DNA of 19,149 nucleotides from DATFPK01 sp035264885 (GTDB taxonomy: Bacteria; Actinomycetota; Thermoleophilia; Solirubrobacterales; 70-9). Below are positions 1-6,463 of this stretch, one piece after another; the first letter of the stretch is position 1, and the number at the start of each line of letters is the position of its first letter. The stretch covers positions 1-19,149 of the forward strand of contig DATFPK010000068.1 of NCBI GenBank assembly GCA_035264885.1. Reading direction: 5' to 3'. The notes under the pieces are model-generated. The model ran no database searches. It saw only the letters and a program-made list of their open reading frames with translations, and was not told the origin of the DNA. Made by a program: the position numbers and the translations under genes.

Positions 1-636
1 GGCGGGGTCTGTCACGCTCGCACGCGGCTGCGCCCCGGCGGCGCCGAGGTCGTGCTCGACGGACCCGCGGTCGGGATTGCGTCCGGCGGCGTGTCGGCCG
101 ACCTGAGGCTCGGTGAGGGCGACCCGGTCGAGGCCGTCTGCGCCAGCGGCGACGCCTGGGGCTGGACCCGCAAGCGCGCCGGCCTGCCGGTCGAGGGAAC
201 CGTCCGGGCCGGAGGCCGCGAGTGGCGGCTGGGGGGCGCGGCGGCCGCCGTCGACGATGAGTCGGCCGGATACCACCAGCGCCGCACCAGCTGGCACTGG
301 TCCGCCGGAGTCGGGCGCGCCGCGGCGGGTAGTCCGGTGGCGTGGAACCTCGTCGCCGGCATCAACGACCCGCCGCAGAACAGCGAGCGAGCGGTCTGGG
401 AGGGCGGGCGGTCACGTGAGCCCGGACCGGTGGATTTCGCCGGGCTCGGGTCCATCCGCTTCTCCTCCGGCACGCGGCTCGCGTTCGAGCCCGAGGCCGA
501 GCGCGCGAGGAGCGACAACCTGGTCGTGTTCCGCTCGCGGTACCGGCTCCTGTTCGGCAGGTTCTCGGGATCTCTCGACGGGGTGGAGCTCGCCCGGGGA
601 CTCGGGGTCATGGAGGAGCACGAGGCGGTCTGGTGA
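1..636 (+). CDS. DUF2804 family protein, C-terminal part (5' end outside window)
   Basis: The reading frame is open from the first base, so the true start lies to the left and about 211 C-terminal residues are visible. The end carries the pattern I associate with DUF2804 proteins: a Trp-rich stretch (HQRRTSWHWSAGVG), then VAWNLVAGINDPP, then a YRLLFGRFSG strand and a terminal ELARGLGVMEEHEAVW. The family has no established biochemical role; its beta-rich fold is often compared with lipocalin-like or Svf1-like proteins, so lipid binding is only a possibility. The stop codon overlaps the start of the next gene by 4 bp (GTGA), which implies translational coupling with a membrane flippase-like protein and fits a lipid-related job. 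The family call is fairly secure; the function is unknown. Confidence 0.75.
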   Translation, partial: GGVCHARTRLRPGGAEVVLDGPAVGIASGGVSADLRLGEGDPVEAVCASGDAWGWTRKRAGLPVEGTVRAGGREWRLGGAAAAVDDESAGYHQRRTSWHWSAGVGRAAAGSPVAWNLVAGINDPPQNSERAVWEGGRSREPGPVDFAGLGSIRFSSGTRLAFEPEAERARSDNLVVFRSRYRLLFGRFSGSLDGVELARGLGVMEEHEAVW

Positions 637-1658
637 CGCCGGCTGACGTCGGCTCCAGCGTCGACTCGTTCCTCGACGCCTCCGCGGAGTTCTTCCGCAA
701 CCTCGCCGAGATCCGCTGGGGGCCATTGGCCATCGCCCTCGCGATGCTGGCCGGGATGCAGCTCACCCGGGCACGGGCCTGGCAGAACGTGCTCGGCGCG
801 GCCTACCCGGGCGAACCGGTTCGCTACCGGGCGATCGCCGCCTCCTATCTGGCCGGCGCCGGGATCAACGCGATCGCGCCGGCGCGCGCCGGGGACGTGA
901 CCAAGGTGTTCCTGGCGAAACGGCAGGTCCCGGGCTCCTCGTATCCCGCCGTCACGTCGTCATTCCTCGTGCAGACGATCTTCGACACCACCGCCGGGCT
1001 GCTCGTCTTCGCCTATGCCCTCACGCAGGGGCTGCTGCCGCGGCCTCCGGAGCTGCCCGAGCTGCCCGCCTTCGACATCGCCTTCTGGGCCGCCAACCCC
1101 CAGCTCCTGATCTTCACGCTGACCGTAGTCGGGGTCGGCTTCGTCGTCGTGTTCGCGGTTCTCGCCCGGCGCGTCGAGCTCTTCTGGCAGCGGGTCAAGC
1201 AGGGCGTCGTGGTCCTGACCCAGCCCCGCCGGTACCTCCGCGAGGTGGTCGCCTGGCAGGGGGTCGGCTGGCTGTTCCGGTTCGGCGCCTTCTGGTTCCT
1301 GCTCGAGGCGTTCGGAATCGGCGGCTCGGTCGGCAACGTGATGCTGGTGATGAGCGTGCAGGCGGTCTCGAACATCGTCCCGTTCACCCCGGGCGGCGCC
1401 GGCGCCCAGCAGGCGCTGCTCGTCGCGACACTCGAGGGACCGTCCCGGGCTGCGGTTCTGTCCTACTCGGTCGGCACCCAGATCGTGATGGCGGTCTGGT
1501 CGGTGGTGCTCGGCTTCGCGGCGATGCTCCTGGTCTTCCGCACGACGAACTGGCGTGAGCTGGTCCGCCAGGCCGAGAGCGACCGCGACCGCGAGCAGGG
1601 CGAGGGGGTCGGCCTCGGAAGCCCCTCATCACCCGCGGGGTCTCGCGCTTCCCCGTAG
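633..1658 (+). CDS. Flippase-like / lysylphosphatidylglycerol synthase transmembrane-domain protein (UPF0104, YbhN/AglD type)
   Basis: A 341-residue integral membrane protein with about eight hydrophobic segments. Family hallmarks are visible: an early motif GAGINAIAPARAGDVTKVFL (about residues 76-95), in which the Ala-Arg-Ala-Gly-Asp core is characteristic, and a late motif NIVPFTPGGAGAQQALLVA (about residues 248-266). These belong to the flippase-like domain found alone in YbhN/AglD2 proteins or at the N terminus of MprF. The protein lacks the soluble aminoacyl-transferase domain of MprF, so it is the stand-alone form, usually linked to lipid or lipid-linked sugar translocation or glycosyl transfer; the substrate cannot be told. 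The C-terminal tail is charged and probably cytoplasmic. The GTG start overlaps the stop of the DUF2804 gene (GTGA). It ends 2 bp from the convergent gene. Confidence 0.85.
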   Translation: MTPADVGSSVDSFLDASAEFFRNLAEIRWGPLAIALAMLAGMQLTRARAWQNVLGAAYPGEPVRYRAIAASYLAGAGINAIAPARAGDVTKVFLAKRQVPGSSYPAVTSSFLVQTIFDTTAGLLVFAYALTQGLLPRPPELPELPAFDIAFWAANPQLLIFTLTVVGVGFVVVFAVLARRVELFWQRVKQGVVVLTQPRRYLREVVAWQGVGWLFRFGAFWFLLEAFGIGGSVGNVMLVMSVQAVSNIVPFTPGGAGAQQALLVATLEGPSRAAVLSYSVGTQIVMAVWSVVLGFAAMLLVFRTTNWRELVRQAESDRDREQGEGVGLGSPSSPAGSRASP

Positions 1659-1660
1659 GC

Positions 1661-2320
1661 TCAGGTCGAACGACCGGGGTGGATCCCGGGTATCCGCCAG
1701 CGCCAGGGTGGCTCCTCGGCCGGGGGAAAGTCGTAGTGGTTTCGGCCCGGCAGGAGCTCGAGCGGCACGAGGGCGGGGTCGTCGCCGACCAGGACCCGGG
1801 TGGCGGCGGCCGCTTCGACGTCGGCGGATGACGCGCGCCGGACGACGCGCTCCCAACCGAGCCCCGGCCGGTAGAGCCAGTAGACGACGGTGACCGCCCC
1901 GCCGGAGCGCCGCAGGTCGCGGACCTCGGTGAACGCCGTCGTCCGCCGGCCGGAGGCGGTCAGGTGGAGGCCCTCCGGCCCGGCTCGGGGCACCGCGCAG
2001 CTCTCGCGGCGGCAACGGCGGAAGTCGACGGGGACGAGGGGCAGTCCACCGGGACCCGGGCGGGCGACCGGCGCCGGCGCGAGGGCGCGGACGAGACGGG
2101 CGATGGGCCAGCCGTACGCGGGGACGAGCGGGTGGTGGTGGCAGGCGTCCGGCAGGTGGGGGCCGCAGGTGATCCGCCGGGCGATCGATCGGGCGAGGTC
2201 ACGTCCGCCCTCGAGCGGCCCATCGGCGGCGATCGCCGAAACCGCCGCCAACAGCAGCAGCGCAATCAGGGCGACGAGACCGGCGTGCTCGACGGTCGCG
2301 GCCCCGCGCTCCTCGCTCAT
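1661..2320 (-). CDS. Secreted protein with Flp/TadE-type prepilin N terminus
   Basis: 219 residues. The N terminus MSEERG / AATVEHAGLVALIALL has the class III prepilin signal layout: a short charged leader ending in Gly, a Glu at position +5 of the mature form, then about 20 hydrophobic residues. This is what the TadV/CpaA-type prepilin peptidase cleaves in Flp pilins and TadE/TadF pseudopilins. The remaining 185 or so residues are not pilin-like: they contain four Cys (two in the CGPHLPDAC segment, two in RRCRRESC), a predicted beta-rich segment (GGAVTVVYWLYRPGLGWERVV) and a proline-rich end. I do not recognise that domain. No other tad or pilus gene is in the window. The ATG is preceded by a -10-like TACGGT only 6 bp upstream, suggesting leaderless transcription. 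It may be an extracellular or envelope-anchored pseudopilin-like protein; function unknown. Confidence 0.7.
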   Translation of the reverse strand: MSEERGAATVEHAGLVALIALLLLAAVSAIAADGPLEGGRDLARSIARRITCGPHLPDACHHHPLVPAYGWPIARLVRALAPAPVARPGPGGLPLVPVDFRRCRRESCAVPRAGPEGLHLTASGRRTTAFTEVRDLRRSGGAVTVVYWLYRPGLGWERVVRRASSADVEAAAATRVLVGDDPALVPLELLPGRNHYDFPPAEEPPWRWRIPGIHPGRST

Positions 2321-2326
2321 GCCCTG

Positions 2327-2332
2327 ACCGTA
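2327..2332 (-). promoter_or_regulatory. Candidate -10 element for the prepilin-like gene (leaderless)
   Basis: TACGGT on the minus strand, separated by 6 bp from the ATG at 2320. It fits the TAnnnT -10 consensus of actinobacterial housekeeping sigma factors and would place the transcription start at or next to the start codon. No clear -35 was found. Confidence 0.45.
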
Positions 2333-2378
2333 GGCGCGTGCCGGTGACCCGGGGGTGACAAGCTGCGAAACTGGTCAC

Positions 2379-2651
2379 ATGGAAGGTGGCAATCCCTTCA
2401 ACCTCTTCGGCGACCCCGACGAGTTCCGGGCCCGGCTCGAGGAGATGGCGGAGCAGATGCAGGACAGCCAGAAGGTCGCCTGGGCGGACAACGCGATCCG
2501 CCTCGCGGTCGAGATGACGGTCGCGGCGATCAACCGGCTCAACCTGTCCGGGTCAAGCGACCAGCAGGCGATGCAGGTCCGCGACGCCATCCGCATCGTC
2601 TTCCCCGAGGCGGTCACGCTCGTCCGGGAGGCCCGTCAGGGCCTGGCCTAG
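2379..2651 (+). CDS. Small helical hypothetical protein (90 aa)
   Basis: A 90-residue soluble protein from the ATG at 2379; a GTG at 2355 would add eight residues that look non-native (TSCETGH), so I prefer the ATG. The sequence starts with NPFNLFGDPDEF and then has predicted helices: LEEMAEQMQDSQKVAWADNAIRLAVEMTVAAINRL and a second helix around AMQVRDAIRIVFPEAVTLVREA. There are no Cys, no membrane segments and no catalytic signature. I do not recognise the family. It lies 4 bp before the TTG start of the short-chain dehydrogenase, so the two are probably cotranscribed. It diverges from the prepilin-like gene across about 58 bp. Confidence 0.7.
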   Translation: MEGGNPFNLFGDPDEFRARLEEMAEQMQDSQKVAWADNAIRLAVEMTVAAINRLNLSGSSDQQAMQVRDAIRIVFPEAVTLVREARQGLA

Positions 2652-2655
2652 CCCC

Positions 2656-3459
2656 TTGTCCCTTCCGGAGCCGCGGGAAGACGGCACGGCGCTGATAACC
2701 GGAGCCTCGTCGGGCATCGGCGCCGAATTCGCGCGCGAGCTCGCCTCGCGAGGCATCGGCGTCACGCTGGTCGCGCGCCGCGAGGACCGGCTTCGGGACC
2801 TGGCCGCCGAGCTGACCGAGTCACATGGGGTCCGGGCCGAGGTGATCAGCCTCGACCTCGGGGCCGAGGACGGCCGCCGCAGCCTGCCGGGCCGCCTCGA
2901 GCGCAAGGCGCTGGAGGTCGACGTCCTCGTCAACAACGCCGGCTTCGGCTACACCGGCGACTTCGCCGAGGCTGATCCCGCCCGCCAGGTCGAGATGGTC
3001 GAGCTGAACTGCGCCGTGGTCGTCGACCTGAGCGGCCGCCTGCTGCCCGGCATGCTCGCCCGCGGGAGCGGCGCGATCGTCAACGTCGCCTCCACGGCCG
3101 CCTTCCAGCCGATGCCGAAGAGCGCGACCTACGCGGCGACCAAGGCCTTCGTCCTCAGCTTCAGCGAGGCACTGCACAGCGAGCTCGAGAGGACCGGCGT
3201 CAACGTGACCGCGGTCTGCCCGGGTCCGGTCAAGACCGAGTTCACCGACGTCGCCGGGATCCGCGGCGAGGAGCAGCTCCCCGGCGTCTTCTGGACGCCG
3301 GCCGAGCAGATCGCCCGGGACGCGGTCGAGGCCGCCGCGGCCGGCAAGCGGACGATCGTGCCGGGCCGCCTGAACCACGCCGGCTCGATCCTGGGCCGGC
3401 ACACGCCACGGGGGCTGTCGCTGCCGATCACGAAGCGGGTGTGGGGCCGGACCGAGTAG
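2656..3459 (+). CDS. Short-chain dehydrogenase/reductase (SDR, classical type)
   Basis: A 267-residue cytosolic NAD(P)-dependent oxidoreductase. The cofactor-binding motif TGASSGIG is at residues 15-22, the structural NNAG motif at 93-96, and the catalytic Ser146, Tyr159 and Lys163 (YAATK) are all present. VARREDRL after the second strand supplies Arg residues typical of NADPH preference. PGPVKTEF follows the active site as in classical SDRs. The layout is close to the DltE/YqjQ-like acyl- or lipid-associated SDR group, but the substrate cannot be deduced. The start is a TTG at 2656, the only reasonable in-frame start before the Rossmann motif, 4 bp after the preceding stop. Its end overlaps the next gene by 19 bp, so all three + strand genes probably form one transcript. 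Confidence 0.9.
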   Translation: MSLPEPREDGTALITGASSGIGAEFARELASRGIGVTLVARREDRLRDLAAELTESHGVRAEVISLDLGAEDGRRSLPGRLERKALEVDVLVNNAGFGYTGDFAEADPARQVEMVELNCAVVVDLSGRLLPGMLARGSGAIVNVASTAAFQPMPKSATYAATKAFVLSFSEALHSELERTGVNVTAVCPGPVKTEFTDVAGIRGEEQLPGVFWTPAEQIARDAVEAAAAGKRTIVPGRLNHAGSILGRHTPRGLSLPITKRVWGRTE

Positions 3460-4271
3460 GGAAGGTCCCCGGCCCGACGGCGCTGCCCGCGCACGGAGTC
3501 GAGATCGCCTGCCGCGACGACGGCGACGGTCCAGCGGTCCTTCTGCTGCACGAGACCGGCGGCTCGGCGCTGGTCTGGGATCGACTGCACGAGGAGCTCG
3601 CCGGCGCGGCGCGGGTCATCAGCTACGACCGGCGCGGCTGGGGCGACACGGGCGCCCCCGAGGGCTACGCGCGGACGACGGTCGAGGAGCATGCCGAGGA
3701 CGCGGTCGCGGTGCTCGACGCTCTGGGCGTCGAGGATGCCGTCGTCGCCGGCGCCGGCGTGGGCGGCGTTGCCGCGCTCGACCTGGCCCTGCGCCGTCCC
3801 GGCCTGGTCCGCGCGGGAGTGCTGGTCGAGCCGCCGCTGCTCGCCCTGCTGCCCCAGGCGACCGAGGGCATGTCGGCCGACCGCGAGACGATCGAGGGGG
3901 CGGTCCGCGACGGCGGGCCCGAGGCGGCACTCGACGCGTACCTGGCGGGGGCGCTGCCTTTTCTCGGGCCGGGCGCCGGGCGGATCCCCGACGAGGCGGC
4001 GGCGCCGGCCAGGCGCCGCCCGCTGAGCCTGTTCGCGGAGCTCGCGGCGGTCCCGTCCTGGGCGCTTCAGGGCCGTGCGCTCTCCACCGCCGAGGTCCCG
4101 ATCCTGATCGTCACCGGGGCGTCGACTCCGCCGCTCCTCCGCGAGGCGGGCGCTGCGCTCGCGGCGCGGCTACCGGAGTCACGGTCGCTGACGGTGGGCG
4201 GCTCCGGCCTTCCGCATATCGACGCCGCGCCGGAGCTGGCCGCCGAGCTGCGCTCGCTGCTGGCGGCCTGA
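3441..4271 (+). CDS. Alpha/beta-hydrolase-fold protein lacking the nucleophile (probable pseudoenzyme)
   Basis: 276 residues with the alpha/beta-hydrolase core: AVLLLHETGGSALVWDRL near the oxyanion-hole region, ISYDRRGWGDTGAPEGY after strand 4, and a C-terminal LPHIDAAPELAAELRSLL helix. The nucleophile-elbow position (G-x-S-x-G in active members) reads GAGVGG at residues 104-109, with Gly106 where Ser is expected. The strand that normally carries the catalytic acid reads VTGASTPP (224-231) without an Asp. His259 remains. I infer loss of classical hydrolase activity, perhaps a binding or regulatory role, or cofactor-independent chemistry. The GTG start lies inside the SDR gene (19-bp overlap), suggesting coupling. 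It ends 1 bp from the convergent zinc-ribbon gene, with stops joined in CTGAGTCAG. Confidence 0.8.
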   Translation: MGPDRVGKVPGPTALPAHGVEIACRDDGDGPAVLLLHETGGSALVWDRLHEELAGAARVISYDRRGWGDTGAPEGYARTTVEEHAEDAVAVLDALGVEDAVVAGAGVGGVAALDLALRRPGLVRAGVLVEPPLLALLPQATEGMSADRETIEGAVRDGGPEAALDAYLAGALPFLGPGAGRIPDEAAAPARRRPLSLFAELAAVPSWALQGRALSTAEVPILIVTGASTPPLLREAGAALAARLPESRSLTVGGSGLPHIDAAPELAAELRSLLAA

Positions 4272-4272
4272 G

Positions 4273-4854
4273 TCAGCTCGTGCCGAAGGCGCCGCCGCGC
4301 CCGGCGATCCACGCGGCGGTCTCGAGCAGCCCTGCGAAGATCGCAACCACCGGGGCCGCGAGCACCGAAACGACCGCGTCGAGGCGGCCCTGCCAGGACC
4401 GCCGCGCGGGCACCGCATCGGCCTTGCCGAGCCCGGCCAGGGCCACGTCGTGGCCGAACGTGAGCGAGTTGAGGAGGGTCTGCCACATCAACGCGAACGC
4501 GAAGCGCGGGCGGCCCGCCGCGAGGCCGAGCCGGGCGGCGGACCGGGGAGTGTGGAGGTAGCGGGAGCCCGGGCCGATCCCGGCCCAGCCCGAACCGCCG
4601 AGCCACGCCGCGAGGCCGGCCCGGTTCGGGACCCGTCCGTCCGCGAGCAGGCGGCGGAGATCCTCGCGGGCATCGTCGGGGTCGCCGGGCTCGCCGGCGA
4701 CCCCCAGTCCGCAGGCTTCGCAGCGGCGAACCGGCGAACGCGACGCCGGCATCACCGCCCAAGCGAACAGCGGCTCGCCGCAGGCCGGGCAGGGGGGGTT
4801 GTCGGGGCCGATCCCGGCTTCGAGCGGCACCCGCGGTGCTGAACGCGCCTCCAC
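4273..4854 (-). CDS. Zinc-ribbon protein with C-terminal membrane segment
   Basis: 193 residues from the GTG at 4854. The frame stays open further upstream, but that part is antisense to the CBS-domain gene and is not believed. Near the N terminus two Cys pairs (Cys22/Cys25 in CPAC and Cys45/Cys48 in CEAC) form a rubredoxin-like zinc ribbon. A middle region follows (RVPNRAGLAAWLGGSGWAGI, then RYLHTPRSAARL and MWQTLLNSLTFGHDVA), and then a hydrophobic C-terminal helix VVSVLAAPVVAIFAGLLE. The arrangement suggests a cytoplasmic zinc-binding head tethered to the membrane; I do not recognise a named family. TACGAT 6 bp before the GTG points to leaderless transcription. It diverges from the CBS gene over 58 bp. 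Confidence 0.7.
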   Translation of the reverse strand: MEARSAPRVPLEAGIGPDNPPCPACGEPLFAWAVMPASRSPVRRCEACGLGVAGEPGDPDDAREDLRRLLADGRVPNRAGLAAWLGGSGWAGIGPGSRYLHTPRSAARLGLAAGRPRFAFALMWQTLLNSLTFGHDVALAGLGKADAVPARRSWQGRLDAVVSVLAAPVVAIFAGLLETAAWIAGRGGAFGTS

Positions 4855-4860
4855 CCGCCA

Positions 4861-4866
4861 ATCGTA
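4861..4866 (-). promoter_or_regulatory. Candidate -10 element for the zinc-ribbon gene (leaderless)
   Basis: TACGAT on the minus strand, 6 bp before the GTG at 4854. It matches TAnnnT and lies too close to the start codon to leave room for a leader with a ribosome binding site. It supports 4854 as the start. Confidence 0.5.
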
Positions 4867-4899
4867 GGCAAGTGGCTGCGACGCTCGGGCGACGCCCGT

Positions 4900-4905
4900 T
4901 ACGCT
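4900..4905 (+). promoter_or_regulatory. Candidate -10 element for the CBS-domain gene (leaderless)
   Basis: TACGCT on the plus strand followed by 7 bp and then the GTG at 4913. No Shine-Dalgarno is present before this GTG, so a leaderless transcript is the simplest reading. No convincing -35 was found. Confidence 0.5.
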
Positions 4906-4912
4906 GCCCGGC

Positions 4913-5362
4913 GTGCAGCTCCGCGAGATCATGACTGCCGGCGTCGTGACCGCCACGGCCGATGCGTCGGCGCTCGAGGTGGCGCGGCTGATGCGCGACA
5001 ACGGCGTCGGCTCGGTCGTGATCGTCGACTCCGGCGGCTCGCCGGCGGCGATGATCACTGATCGCGACCTTGCGGTCCGGGTCCTCGCCGACGACAGCGA
5101 CCCGACCGAGGCCGTGGGGGAGCGCGTGTCGGCACCGTTGATCACCGGCGAGCCGGAGATGAGCCTCGACGAAGCGGCGGCGCTGATGGTCCAGCACAGG
5201 ATCAGGCGCTTGCCCGTGGTCGACGGCGACCAGCTGGCGGGGATCGTGACGCTCGACGACATCGCCGTCAGGACCGGCAACCTCGAGGTCGCTCAGCGGA
5301 TGACCCAGGAGGTCCTGGAGGGGGCCCTGCCGCAGTTCTACTTCCACGAGCGGGGCGGCTGA
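4913..5362 (+). CDS. Tandem CBS-domain protein
   Basis: 149 residues made almost entirely of two CBS domains (a Bateman module). The first runs from about residue 1 to 62 (MQLREIMTAGVVTATADASALEVARLM, ending ITDRDLAVRVL) and the second from about 72 to 130 (PLITGEPEMSLDEAAALMVQHRIRRLPVV, ending GIVTLDDIAV). The TDRD and TLDD ends are the usual adenosyl-ligand phosphate/ribose contact positions, so it probably binds AMP, ATP or a related nucleotide as an energy sensor. There is no fused effector domain, so it must act through a partner; none is obvious nearby. The GTG start has a -10-like TACGCT 7 bp upstream and no ribosome binding site. The next gene starts 2 bp after its stop, which suggests an operon with the small protein. 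Confidence 0.88.
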   Translation: MQLREIMTAGVVTATADASALEVARLMRDNGVGSVVIVDSGGSPAAMITDRDLAVRVLADDSDPTEAVGERVSAPLITGEPEMSLDEAAALMVQHRIRRLPVVDGDQLAGIVTLDDIAVRTGNLEVAQRMTQEVLEGALPQFYFHERGG

Positions 5363-5364
5363 GG

Positions 5365-5574
5365 GTGCCGTTGACGCCGCAGCAACAGCGCATGCGTGGC
5401 CGGGTCGAGGGCGTGATCGGCCTCGCGGCGCCGTTCCTGGACCTGGTGCTCGCGGTCGGCGACCGGATCTCCCGCGTCGCCGAGCCGCGCGACTACGAGT
5501 ATTACCCGGTCCGCGCGGGCGAGCTGGGGGAGAGGTCGGGTCCCGAGCGGCCGCAAGGCCCCAGCGGCGACTGA
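5365..5574 (+). CDS. Small hypothetical protein (69 aa)
   Basis: 69 residues from a GTG 2 bp after the stop of the CBS-domain gene. The sequence has an amphipathic or weakly hydrophobic helix (VEGVIGLAAPFLDLVLAVGDRISRV) between a basic N terminus (TPQQQRMRGR) and a charged, proline-containing tail with a DYEYYPVRAGE segment. It may be a peripheral membrane or partner-binding peptide. I do not recognise a family. Tight spacing to the CBS gene and sensible codon third positions support it as real, but as a short GC-rich frame it remains less certain than its neighbours. Confidence 0.55.
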   Translation: MPLTPQQQRMRGRVEGVIGLAAPFLDLVLAVGDRISRVAEPRDYEYYPVRAGELGERSGPERPQGPSGD

Positions 5575-5588
5575 GGAATCGGGTCCCG

Positions 5589-5594
5589 TAGGCT
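5589..5594 (+). promoter_or_regulatory. Candidate -10 element for the multi-pass membrane protein gene
   Basis: TAGGCT on the plus strand, 8 bp before the ATG at 5603, with no Shine-Dalgarno in between. It resembles the other -10-to-start arrangements in this window. Confidence 0.4.
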
Positions 5595-5602
5595 CCGCCG
5601 CG

Positions 5603-6463
5603 ATGCCGAGCAGGGCAGAGGTCGTCGAGCGCGAGCGCCGCTGGGCGCTCCCCGTGGCGTTGCTGACGCTCGCATCGGTGGTCCTCGCGATCGCCTCCCT
5701 GGTCGTCGCCAACGGCTTCTTCTCGGCCGACGGCGAGGCGGCGTTCCTGCGCGAGGTCGACGACGATCCGAGCCCCTACATCCTCTCCGCCGCGCTGCGG
5801 GCGCTCAGCGTGCTGGCGCTGATCGCCACGCTCACCTACTTCTTCCGCGCCGCCGAGGCGCGCAGCGAGCGCGTCCGCGGCCAGCTCTACGGGCTGATCC
5901 TCGTCGCGCCCCTGTTCTACGCGGCCGGCACGATCCTCACCGCGCTGTCGAACGTCGACGCCGCATCCAGCTTCGTCGACGCCGGGGTCACGGGAACCGG
6001 CGACGCCGGCGACGACAAGGCGATCGACTTCCAGGGCGACGCCAGCCTGCGCGGCCTCGCTGCCGGCATCGGCCTCGCCGGGACGCTGGGGTTGACGGTG
6101 GTCTGCGTCTACACCTTCCTGTGGGCGATGCGGGTCGGGCTGCTGTCGCGCTTCTGGGGCTCGCTTGCCATGGCGCTCGGGGCGGTCTCGTTCATCCTCC
6201 CCGCCTTCCTGCCCTTCTTCCTCATCCTCCTGATCTATCTCGGCCTGCTGGTCGCCGGGTGGGTGCCGCGCGGACGCCCGCCCGCCTGGGAGGCGGGCGA
6301 GGCGGTGCCGTGGCCGACGCCCGGCGAGCGGATGGCCGACCAGATGCAAGCGGATGAGGAGACCGGCGTGGTCGAGGGCGAGGGCGCCGAGAAGCCGGCT
6401 GGCGAAGGGCCCGATCCCCCGCGGCCGCCCGGCGAGCGCCGCAAGCGCAAGCGGCGGAGCTAG
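5603..6463 (+). CDS. Multi-pass membrane protein, unknown function
   Basis: 286 residues with five to six predicted membrane helices: about 16-38 (ALPVALLTLASVVLAIASLVV), 61-81 (LRALSVLALIATLTYFF), 95-116 (LYGLILVAPLFYAAGTILTAL), 150-174 (GIGLAGTLGLTVVCVYTFLWAM) and one or two in 180-215 (FWGSLAMALGAVSFILPAFL, FFLILLIYLGLLVAGWV). A loop rich in Asp and Ala between helices 3 and 4 is probably extracytoplasmic. The last 65 residues are charged and end in a strongly basic run (GERRKRKRRS), probably cytoplasmic. I do not recognise a named family or see catalytic motifs. Its TAG stop is interlocked with the stop of acs on the other strand: both lie in the palindrome CTAG at 6460-6463. Confidence 0.75.
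   Translation: MPSRAEVVERERRWALPVALLTLASVVLAIASLVVANGFFSADGEAAFLREVDDDPSPYILSAALRALSVLALIATLTYFFRAAEARSERVRGQLYGLILVAPLFYAAGTILTALSNVDAASSFVDAGVTGTGDAGDDKAIDFQGDASLRGLAAGIGLAGTLGLTVVCVYTFLWAMRVGLLSRFWGSLAMALGAVSFILPAFLPFFLILLIYLGLLVAGWVPRGRPPAWEAGEAVPWPTPGERMADQMQADEETGVVEGEGAEKPAGEGPDPPRPPGERRKRKRRS

Noticed and set aside
1664..1675. GGTCGAACGACC near convergent stops as a terminator
   Set aside because: Only a 5-bp stem with a 2-base loop, inside the coding end of the prepilin-like gene; too weak.
2355..2378. Inverted GTGAC/GTCAC flanking 14 bp before the small helical protein gene, possible operator
   Set aside because: Five-base arms are too short to separate from chance in this sequence.
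4067..6349. A 760-codon minus-strand open frame across several genes
   Set aside because: It runs antisense to the CBS and membrane protein genes and in another frame through the zinc-ribbon gene, without any recognisable domain.
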